Assembly: GCA_002493515.1 (NCBI GenBank)
Contig: DKYZ01000052.1
Coordinates: 1 to 12,096 of the forward strand
Origin: Porphyromonadaceae bacterium UBA7087
GTDB taxonomy: Bacteria; Bacteroidota; Bacteroidia; Bacteroidales; Muribaculaceae
Length of the DNA stretch: 12,096 bases
Direction of reading: 5' to 3'
Part shown: one piece after another, positions 1-5,241 of the stretch
Layout: the number at the start of each line of letters is the position of its first letter
Position numbering within the stretch: position 1 is the stretch's first letter
Notes under the pieces: model-generated
The model's database searches: none
What the model saw: the letters and a program-made list of their open reading frames with translations, nothing else
What the model was told of the DNA's origin: nothing
Translations under genes and position numbers: made by a program

Positions 1-24
1 ACCATCGACCCGATGTGCGAGGGG
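1..24 (+). repeat. RHS core direct repeat, copy 1
   Basis: These 24 bases, encoding the core residues TIDPMCEG, recur without mismatch at 1489-1512. They may extend further left beyond the window. Such core copies ahead of alternative tips are how RHS loci can exchange their C-terminal toxins by recombination. Confidence 0.9.
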
Positions 25-753
25 ACACCCTGGCTGTCACCCTATGCCTACTGTGCCGGAAACCCGGTGATGTACATCGATCCGAGCGGAGCGGAAGTTC
101 GCGGAGCCTCCAGGGCCGACGCAAAAAAAATAGCTGAAGATCTGAAAGATATATTTAGAGATGAAACGTTTAATGAATTTCGTACACTGATAACAAACAA
201 TGGCTCCAAAATAGCCAAGATATCAGAAGCCGATATCTCGGCAGCCTTTGAGGGCGTCGAGTTGACGGAGGATCAGCAGGCTTTGGTAGACATGGCAGTT
301 AATACAATCAACTCAGAGGATAAGCACGTGGTGGAATATATAAAGTCGGAAGGTTCTATTTCATTTGAAGCTACTGATGCTTTCAGGTCGGGATTTGAGG
401 AGCTTATCCATATGCCAATAGAACCGACAATTAACAAATATAATGGCATACCGGTATTTCTTGTAAAAAACAGAGGCGGTGAGGGATTGATAACCTCTAC
501 TTCAAGCGGAACATATACTTTGGTCTTTAAGGATAATAAGATACATCGAAATGGACGGAGTGTCACTCTAGGTCATGAGCTGTTTGGACATGCTCGAGCT
601 CTGTCTTTGAATATAGTTGATCAACATCAGTCTGCTATTCAAACAGAAAATTTAATACTTAGGATAATGGGTATTGACTACATCAGAGATGGTTCTGACC
701 ATGGCAATCGAAGTGTCCTTCAGAATCCAACAGCATTGCCAAATTATAGATGA
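1..753 (+). CDS. RHS-repeat polymorphic toxin, 3' end with HEXXGH metallopeptidase-like tip (5' partial)
   Basis: The frame is open at the left edge, so only the C-terminal end of a large RHS/YD-repeat protein is present. The first 30 or so residues are the end of the RHS core: TIDPMCEG, then SPYAYCAGNPV, then the closing YIDPSG. In this family the DPxG motif marks the border between the conserved shell and a variable, released toxin tip. The tip (about 215 residues) holds HELFGH, which fits the HEXXGH zinc motif known from M49 peptidases. Counting from the Met at 13, the His residues are 188 and 193, and Glu212 in TEN, 19 residues on, could be the third ligand. I infer a zinc metallopeptidase toxin exported for contact-dependent competition. 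The tip is AT-rich, unlike the core, which suggests acquisition by transfer. A different enzymatic activity is possible. RHS assignment is firm; the tip activity is tentative. Confidence 0.85.
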   Translation, partial: TIDPMCEGTPWLSPYAYCAGNPVMYIDPSGAEVRGASRADAKKIAEDLKDIFRDETFNEFRTLITNNGSKIAKISEADISAAFEGVELTEDQQALVDMAVNTINSEDKHVVEYIKSEGSISFEATDAFRSGFEELIHMPIEPTINKYNGIPVFLVKNRGGEGLITSTSSGTYTLVFKDNKIHRNGRSVTLGHELFGHARALSLNIVDQHQSAIQTENLILRIMGIDYIRDGSDHGNRSVLQNPTALPNYR

Positions 754-754
754 T

Positions 755-1297
755 ATGAAATTCGTAAAATTTTTGTTAATATGGATTGCACCTTTTTTGG
801 CATATGGTCAATCAGCTGACAATACGGAATCAACAGACTTAAATATAGGGTCAATTAATGATGCCGTGTTTCAGCAAATTGATGACATTTTTGACGTTGG
901 ATATTTAACCAATGGACTTCCATATATTATTGTAACGGGTGGACATGAGGTCTCCCCTTTTATTATAGTTATAAAAAAAGATAATGTATATATTGTCTAT
1001 AGTGGTTCAATAACATGGTCTGGCAATTACATATCCAGATGCGAAAGTGAAGATAATAATATTTTGAATTGGGCGTTCAATGAAATGGCTATAGAATGTG
1101 TGCAATCAGACAAATTGAGAAAAAACACATATAGTCCAATTGTCACAAGTCTTTTATATGTAAATGAATTTAATCAAATTATTTTTTCATACGACAGTGA
1201 TAAGTGTTTTAAATGTAAAGAATGTGAAGATAATATAAAGATTTTATTATCATTTCTATTCTGTAATTATATCTACCGATTAGATGTAATGGACTAA
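755..1297 (+). CDS. Putative exported immunity protein for the upstream RHS toxin
   Basis: This 180-residue protein has no family I recognise. I chose the ATG at 755, not an upstream in-frame ATG at 674, because 755 lies one base after the toxin stop and opens directly into a signal peptide: MKFVKFLLIWIAPFLAYG, with likely cleavage near YG-QS. The mature part is polar, with a Cys-rich stretch near the C terminus (CFKCKEC). It is very AT-rich: the 60 bases from 961 contain only 13 G or C. A small gene directly behind a polymorphic toxin is normally its immunity gene, and the one-base spacing suggests translational coupling. The signal peptide implies that protection is needed in the periplasm or envelope, so the toxin probably acts there. 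The immunity role rests on position only; it could be an exported accessory protein. Confidence 0.65.
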   Translation: MKFVKFLLIWIAPFLAYGQSADNTESTDLNIGSINDAVFQQIDDIFDVGYLTNGLPYIIVTGGHEVSPFIIVIKKDNVYIVYSGSITWSGNYISRCESEDNNILNWAFNEMAIECVQSDKLRKNTYSPIVTSLLYVNEFNQIIFSYDSDKCFKCKECEDNIKILLSFLFCNYIYRLDVMD

Positions 1298-1361
1298 TTG
1301 AATCCTAATACGAAAGTATTATGGAACCTATATGCACACACGACATCTTCGATGGATTTCG

Positions 1362-1512
1362 CATTTCGGTGGTGGCTATTTCGACGGCTCAGCCAATCCT
1401 CATTATTATGTCACCACTGGCATGGAAACGATAACTGCATGGTCGATAGAACGGCTTGCTTGAGTAGCTGACTGACTACTATCTCACCACCATCGACCCG
1501 ATGTGCGAGGGG
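1362..1512 (+). pseudogene. Decayed RHS core fragment (orphan cassette)
   Basis: This is a remnant of the last part of an RHS core, spread over three frames. The frame from 1362 reads HFGGGYFDGSANPHYYVT, which resembles the RHS segment before the usual VTD..GN block. After 1415 the match continues one frame over as HWHGNDN..VDRTACLSS, ending at a TGA at 1469-1471. The simplest explanation is loss of one base near 1415, since inserting a G there restores VTDWHGN. From 1471 a third frame reads DYYLTTIDPMCEG, identical to the core of the first RHS gene. No start codon or intact frame spans the region. It is most likely a displaced alternative 3' end of an RHS gene, now broken. RHS origin is well supported; the exact mutation is inferred. 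Confidence 0.7.
1489..1512 (+). repeat. RHS core direct repeat, copy 2
   Basis: This is an exact copy of bases 1-24, in the frame DYYLTTIDPMCEG. Identity stops at base 1513, before the SPYAYC part of the core, so the copy is cut short. If the two copies recombined, the joined frame would read a 66-residue tail to a stop at 1710 that resembles no toxin. The cassette therefore does not look usable now. Confidence 0.9.
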
Positions 1513-1748
1513 CCAATCCAGATGCCGACACCTTCTATCGTCCTCCGGAAAATGAGTGGCATATGGATCTTCCCCTTGTCATGCTGTGTCATATGGGTAA
1601 ATACCGCCAGGCTCTTGAAATGGCCGAGAGAGCTATTGAGGCTTATAGATGTGGCGGCATTCTCAGGGCCATGCCGGATGGCGTCAATAAGTCGGATTAT
1701 ATGTTCATAAGGGACTACTGCCTCAGCAAGATTGCAGAAAACGGATAG
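1503..1748 (+). CDS. Orphan 81-codon frame after RHS fragment, function unknown
   Basis: This frame has protein-like composition from about ANPDADTFYRPP onward. It has an amphipathic, TPR-like helical stretch (GKYRQALEMAERAIEAY) and ends in a compact helix (RDYCLSKIAENG). Its apparent ATG lies inside the RHS core repeat in a different frame, so the true start is uncertain. The frame may be the 3' end of a longer gene that was cut and joined to the core copy. Its position right behind an RHS core suggests a remnant of a second toxin tip or immunity gene. I recognise no family. It may not be expressed, because no start or promoter can be defended. Confidence 0.4.
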   Translation: MRGANPDADTFYRPPENEWHMDLPLVMLCHMGKYRQALEMAERAIEAYRCGGILRAMPDGVNKSDYMFIRDYCLSKIAENG

Positions 1749-1762
1749 ATTTGTATAACGGG

Positions 1763-1785
1763 CGTGTTCAGCGGAGCTGGACACG
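1763..1785. repeat. Short hairpin, 10-bp stem and 3-base loop
   Basis: The arms 1763-1772 and 1776-1785 pair over ten positions (nine Watson-Crick, one G-T) around a GGA loop. No T-tract follows on the plus strand, so it is not a typical terminator. It sits 17 bp before the larger inverted repeat at 1803-1919 and may belong to the same element. Confidence 0.6.
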
Positions 1786-1802
1786 TCTTCGACTACGCCT
1801 TG

Positions 1803-1919
1803 ACGCCTGGCATGGAGACGCTATCGGTGTGCTGTGCCTCGATAGGTCGGATGGCGCCTATGCTCACTATTCGACCAATCGAGGCGCAAGTACACCTCCA
1901 GCGTCTCTATGCCAGACGT
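1803..1919. repeat. Long imperfect inverted repeat, 47/48-base arms, MITE-like or structured RNA
   Basis: The left arm is 1803-1849 and the right arm 1872-1919. Aligning the left arm with the reverse complement of the right gives 39 identical columns of 48, with one gap, and a 22-base spacer between them. Three mismatches would be G-U pairs in a plus-strand RNA. Similarity continues weakly outward to about 1797 and 1925. The left arm shares CTGGCATGGA with the RHS remnant at 1417-1426, so it may derive partly from RHS sequence. No T-tract, target-site duplication or transposase is visible. The nature of the element is unknown. Confidence 0.6.
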
Positions 1920-2020
1920 TAATGCCTGTATAGATACATAGCCATTTTGTAAGGTATATAAAATTATATATAGGCGCTGTGCGGGCTCCTTTGCCAGGGA
2001 ATGAGTGGAGGCTTGGCCTT

Positions 2021-2056
2021 TATGAGTAAAATTGCGGGTATGAGTAAAATAGCAGG
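2021..2056 (+). repeat. Two tandem 18-bp units ahead of glycerate kinase
   Basis: The units 2021-2038 and 2039-2056 begin TATGAGTAAAAT and agree at 16 of 18 positions. They lie just upstream of the predicted -7 promoter element and could be a duplicated regulator site or simple sequence drift. Between the inverted repeat and these units (about 1926-2020) I see only an AT-rich stretch near 1954-1972, with no gene. Confidence 0.6.
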
Positions 2057-2062
2057 CCGGAA

Positions 2063-2070
2063 TATGTTTG
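2063..2070 (+). promoter_or_regulatory. Predicted Bacteroidetes -7 element (TAnnTTTG) for glycerate kinase
   Basis: TATGTTTG fits the Bacteroidetes -7 consensus TAnnTTTG and would place transcription start roughly 20 bases before the ATG at 2098. No convincing -33 TTG at the usual distance was found, so this is a half match. It overlaps the alternative TTG start at 2068, which argues against that start. Confidence 0.45.
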
Positions 2071-2097
2071 TCAGGGGATGATGCGCGTTATATTGGT

Positions 2098-3231
2098 ATG
2101 GAGGAGAAGATTGTAATTGCGATAGATTCGTTCAAGGGGTGTCTCGGTTCGGCCCAGGCCGGGGAGGCAGCCCGCCTCGGCGTGCTTGATGTCATGCCGG
2201 ATGCCGCTGTGGAGGTTGTCAGGATCGCCGATGGCGGAGAGGGTATGGCCGAGGCAATCGGCCATGCCATCGGTCTGCAACCGGTCAGGCTTACGACTTA
2301 TGACCCCCTGATGCGGCTGACAGACGCCGAATATTATATTGACGACAAGAGCCGCACAGCCTATATCGATATGGCGGCAGCCTCGGGACTGACACACGTG
2401 GAGCCGGAATACAGAAATCCGGTGTGTACCACTACCTACGGCACCGGGGTGATGGTGGCAGACGCCATAAGGAAAGGAGCCACACGGATTGTGCTCGGAC
2501 TGGGCGGAAGCGCAACCAATGACGCCGGACTCGGCGCGTTGCAGGCGCTTGGACTCGATATCTATAGCGTGAACGGAGCCTTGCTCGAGCAACCGCTAAG
2601 CGGCGGCATGATGACCGAGATATCGCGTCTGGACTTCACGGCGCTGAATGAAAAGCTTCGCGGCGTGAGTATAATCCTGGCCTGCGACGTCGATTCCCCC
2701 TTCACCGGCGAGCGCGGAGCCGTAGAGACATTCTCGCCGCAAAAAGGCGCCTCCCCCGACGATATGGAGACTCTCGAAGCCGGGATGGAGAATGTTGCGG
2801 CGCTGATAGAGGAATCAGTCGGCCTGGATGTACGTGAGCTTCCCGGAGCCGGCGCAGCCGGAGGGATGGGAGGCGGTTTTGCAGCCGCCGGGGCCGAGAT
2901 ACGAAGCGGTGTACAGGAGGTGATGCATTCCATCGGATTGCGCGACAAGCTCAGGGGGGCTTCCGTATGCATCACCGGAGAGGGGAGCGCCGACCGCCAG
3001 ACCCTTATGGGTAAAGCCCCTTACGGGGTAATGAGAAGAGCCCTTGAGGCGGGTGCGCGGGCCATTCTGATAGCAGGCCGCGTCGCGGACCTCGACTCCC
3101 TGCTTAAAGCCGGATTCACGGCAGCCGAATGCATAAACCCTCCCGGCGATCCCGACATGAGGCCCGAAGTGGCCGCTAAAAGAATACGTAGCACCGTAGC
3201 GGCCGTGCTGACGCGGATTATGCGGCCATGA
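2098..3231 (+). CDS. glxK: Glycerate kinase, GlxK/GarK family
   Basis: This 377-residue cytoplasmic enzyme phosphorylates glycerate with ATP, feeding it into lower glycolysis. The length fits the family (about 370-380). Family motifs appear in order: N-terminal IAIDSFKGCL (residues 8-16), ADGGEGM (44-50), GLGGSATNDAGLGA (134-147), SPFTGERGAVETFSPQKGA (200-218), LPGAGAAGGMGGG (248-260) and TGEGSADRQTLMGKAP (293-308). Many members have a basic residue after TGEG where this one has Ser297, but Asp299 and the GKAP turn are kept. The ATG at 2098 was chosen because the family begins just before the IAIDSFKG strand. An upstream in-frame TTG at 2068 would add ten unconserved residues and overlap the promoter. 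It is probably transcribed alone, since the next gene has its own promoter. Whether the product is 2- or 3-phosphoglycerate cannot be read from the sequence. Confidence 0.95.
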   Translation: MEEKIVIAIDSFKGCLGSAQAGEAARLGVLDVMPDAAVEVVRIADGGEGMAEAIGHAIGLQPVRLTTYDPLMRLTDAEYYIDDKSRTAYIDMAAASGLTHVEPEYRNPVCTTTYGTGVMVADAIRKGATRIVLGLGGSATNDAGLGALQALGLDIYSVNGALLEQPLSGGMMTEISRLDFTALNEKLRGVSIILACDVDSPFTGERGAVETFSPQKGASPDDMETLEAGMENVAALIEESVGLDVRELPGAGAAGGMGGGFAAAGAEIRSGVQEVMHSIGLRDKLRGASVCITGEGSADRQTLMGKAPYGVMRRALEAGARAILIAGRVADLDSLLKAGFTAAECINPPGDPDMRPEVAAKRIRSTVAAVLTRIMRP

Positions 3232-3256
3232 ATGTGGCGTGAAGCGAAATTATTAC

Positions 3257-3264
3257 TAACTTTG
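3257..3264 (+). promoter_or_regulatory. Predicted -7 element (TAnnTTTG) upstream of the RluA-family gene
   Basis: TAACTTTG matches the Bacteroidetes -7 consensus exactly and lies 59 bases before the ATG at 3324. The -33 region is weak. The resulting leader contains a possible hairpin with six-base arms at 3274-3279 and 3296-3301 and an inner GGG/CCC pair. Transcription probably starts near 3270 and may run through the PAP2-like and ispG genes. Confidence 0.55.
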
Positions 3265-3323
3265 CAGATTGATACGGAGAGGGATTCAGCCCGGACTCCG
3301 TCTAAACCCAATTCGATAAGAAT

Positions 3324-4247
3324 ATGCCACGTCCAGAACATATGAACAGGGCGTTCAAGCCCGACAGGATTGTCACCCTGGCCAACGACAGCGGCGAGCC
3401 TGCCGGGCTCATGCAGTTTGTAGCCGCAAAAATGCCCGACACAAGACGCAACGACATAAAGAAATGGCTCAAATACGGCCATCTGAGCCTCAACGGCACC
3501 GTGACCACTCTATTCAGCGCCCCGGTCAATCCGGGCGACGAGGTGAAGGTAAACCTGAGCCGTCCGTTTGTCGTGTTCCGCCATCCCAGGCTCCAGCTCG
3601 TCTATGAAGACGAGGATGTGATAGTGGTCAACAAAGGCTACGGGCTGCTTTCCGTAGGGACACAGAGCTTCAGGAAGGAGGAGTCGGCCTACGACATACT
3701 GCGTGAGTATGTGAAGCGTCAGGACCCGCGCAACAAGCTGTATGTGGTGCATCGTCTTGACCGCGACACCTCGGGCCTGCTGATGTTCACAAAGAGCGAG
3801 GAGGCCTGCGAGACGCTCCGCCACAACTGGAACAACATGGTGCTCGAACGCTATTACGTGGCCCTTCTCGAGGGCAGCCTTGAGGAGGACAGCGGCGTCA
3901 TAAAGAGCCGTCTCATGGAGAACAACCAGTTTGTGGTCTATTCCACCAAGGAGCCTGACGATGGTAAGCTGGCGGTGACGAGATACAAGGTGCTCAAACG
4001 CGGCAACGGCCTGAGCCTGGTGGAGTTCTCGCTCGACACAGGCCGCAAGAACCAGATCCGCGTGCATGCCTCCGACATGGGCCATCCCATATCGGGCGAC
4101 CGCAAGTATGGAGCCAAGGAGAGCCGTCTCCACCGCCTGTGTCTCCACGCGCGCAGTCTGCGCTTCGCCCATCCCGTGACGCGCAAGGACATGCGTTTCG
4201 AGATTCCAATACCGCAGAGATTTCTGGCGGCGGTAAGCGGCTCCTGA
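3324..4247 (+). CDS. RluA-family RNA pseudouridine synthase
   Basis: This 307-residue enzyme isomerises specific uridines in RNA to pseudouridine. An S4-like RNA-binding segment spans about residues 29-75 (RRNDIKKWLKYGHLSLNG followed by the PVNPGDEV turn). The catalytic domain follows, with LVYEDEDVIVVNKGYGLL (92-109), the signature HRLDRDTSGLL (143-153) in which Asp146 is the expected nucleophile, and the late motif GRKNQIRVHASDMGHPISGD. All catalytic landmarks are present and the length is normal. Substrate choice within RluA/RluC/RluD cannot be told from these motifs. Ribosomal RNA is the most likely target. The ATG at 3324 is the first in frame after the predicted promoter; Met7 (3342) is an alternative. 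The next gene starts 49 bases after the stop, compatible with co-transcription. Confidence 0.93.
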   Translation: MPRPEHMNRAFKPDRIVTLANDSGEPAGLMQFVAAKMPDTRRNDIKKWLKYGHLSLNGTVTTLFSAPVNPGDEVKVNLSRPFVVFRHPRLQLVYEDEDVIVVNKGYGLLSVGTQSFRKEESAYDILREYVKRQDPRNKLYVVHRLDRDTSGLLMFTKSEEACETLRHNWNNMVLERYYVALLEGSLEEDSGVIKSRLMENNQFVVYSTKEPDDGKLAVTRYKVLKRGNGLSLVEFSLDTGRKNQIRVHASDMGHPISGDRKYGAKESRLHRLCLHARSLRFAHPVTRKDMRFEIPIPQRFLAAVSGS

Positions 4248-4296
4248 TGCAACAAAATATCCGTGCGGAAGGTTTTATAGATAAAAAGAGAGAGAA

Positions 4297-5142
4297 ATGC
4301 CAATCGACACATCATCATACTACCCGGAAGTGCCGGGAGATGACCCTGACGGAGGGGAAGGTCTGAACAGGCCTTCCCGAGGACTCTTCGGCGACGAGAA
4401 ACCGGCTGCGCCGGCTGTCGAGTCGCCGGTAGCCGCTATGGTAAGCGGCATTGAGGAGAAACAGGAACCTGGCGGCGACAGCCCCCGGAGGAAACGCGGC
4501 GACAAGGATTTTGCCGCCGGAGCCTGGGAACGGTTCGCCGACGCCGCGGCCACGTTCCTGTCGTGGGCTCTTGTGCCTATCCTGATGCCCGTCTACGGTA
4601 TCATCATGATATTCGGCCTTTCGGTGCTCGAGCTGACGGCTATGTCAACGCGCGTGGTCTTCACCACAGTGGTGTTCTGCATCAACGTCATCATACCGCT
4701 GCTCGGCTTTTTTGTGCTAAGGAAGATGGGTATAGTCGACGATATCGGGCTCAACGAGCGCAAGGAACGTCTCATTCCATATGTCATCACGATAACGTGT
4801 ATGGCCGGCACGGCCATATTCATGTGGCATAAGGGTGCGCCGCTGTGGGTGGCCATGTTCTTCGCCGGAGGCGCGACAGCCGCTTTGGTCAATCTTCTGG
4901 TCAACTTCAGATGGAAGATATCGGCCCATGCGGCCGGTGTGGCCGGCATAGCTGCGCTGCTGGTACATATCCTCAAGGACGGGTATCCGGAGCCGGCGGT
5001 GTTCACATGGTTCATAATCTCCGTGGTGCTGAGCGGCCTGCTCGGGTCCGCGCGCATATGGCTCGGACGCCACACGGTCTGGCAGGTAGTGGCCGGATAT
5101 GCCGTGGGATTCTGCAGCGTGTTCTTCCTGATGATGGTGTGA
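4297..5142 (+). CDS. PAP2-like integral membrane protein with degenerate active site
   Basis: This 281-residue protein has a hydrophilic, Pro/Gly/charge-rich N-terminal region (about 1-80), probably disordered and cytosolic. About six hydrophobic segments follow, near 88-111, 118-140, 160-177, 182-201, 235-252 and 264-281. The layout and residual motifs point to the PAP2 (type 2 phosphatidic acid phosphatase) fold. KERLIPY (156-162) stands for KxxxxxxRP, SAH (209-211) for PSGH, and Arg253-x5-His259-x3-Gln263 for SRx5HxxxD. The histidines and the second-half arginine remain, but the usual Asp of the last motif is Gln and the PSG part is changed. It may be a divergent lipid phosphatase or a non-catalytic relative. 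It lies between the RluA-family gene and ispG. Neighbouring isoprenoid synthesis makes a polyprenyl phosphate substrate conceivable, but that is only inference. Confidence 0.7.
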   Translation: MPIDTSSYYPEVPGDDPDGGEGLNRPSRGLFGDEKPAAPAVESPVAAMVSGIEEKQEPGGDSPRRKRGDKDFAAGAWERFADAAATFLSWALVPILMPVYGIIMIFGLSVLELTAMSTRVVFTTVVFCINVIIPLLGFFVLRKMGIVDDIGLNERKERLIPYVITITCMAGTAIFMWHKGAPLWVAMFFAGGATAALVNLLVNFRWKISAHAAGVAGIAALLVHILKDGYPEPAVFTWFIISVVLSGLLGSARIWLGRHTVWQVVAGYAVGFCSVFFLMMV

Positions 5143-5149
5143 CGAGGGG

Positions 5150-5233
5150 TGGACGATTAGTGATGGACGATTAGTGATGAACTATTAGTGATGAACTATA
5201 AGTGATGAGGGATAAACGATGAGTGATAAACCA
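5150..5233 (+). repeat. Six 14-bp tandem units before ispG
   Basis: The units start at 5150, 5164, 5178, 5192, 5206 and 5220, all begin TG, and the first five end in GA. The first two are identical (TGGACGATTAGTGA), the next two differ from each other at one base, and the last two are more diverged. The array fills most of the 99-base gap between the PAP2-like stop and the ispG start and ends eight bases before the ATG. It contains stop codons in all forward frames, so it is not coding. Its copy number may vary between strains. Confidence 0.85.
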
Positions 5234-5241
5234 GCGAGAAG

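Noticed and set aside
674..754. Upstream in-frame ATG at 674 as start of the immunity candidate
   Set aside because: It would overlap the toxin frame by 80 bases and bury the signal peptide behind 27 residues without coding character.
1306..1321. Small hairpin (6-bp stem, GAAA loop) after the immunity candidate, considered as a terminator
   Set aside because: The stem is almost all A/T and is followed by TGGAACC, with no T-tract.
1751..1933. 60-codon plus frame over the inverted repeat
   Set aside because: The frame arises from the repeat arms and shows only a faint resemblance to RHS core (WHGDAIGV); there is no support as a gene.
2071..2592. Minus-strand open frame opposite glycerate kinase
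   Set aside because: It has no recognisable motifs and lies fully inside a well-supported gene on the other strand.
3510..4172. Long minus-strand open frame opposite the RluA-family gene
   Set aside because: It is a shadow of a G+C-rich gene with clear family motifs on the plus strand; its translation shows no domain.
5150..5233. Tandem array considered as a CRISPR array
   Set aside because: The units are 14 bp and directly adjacent, with no spacers and no cas genes nearby.
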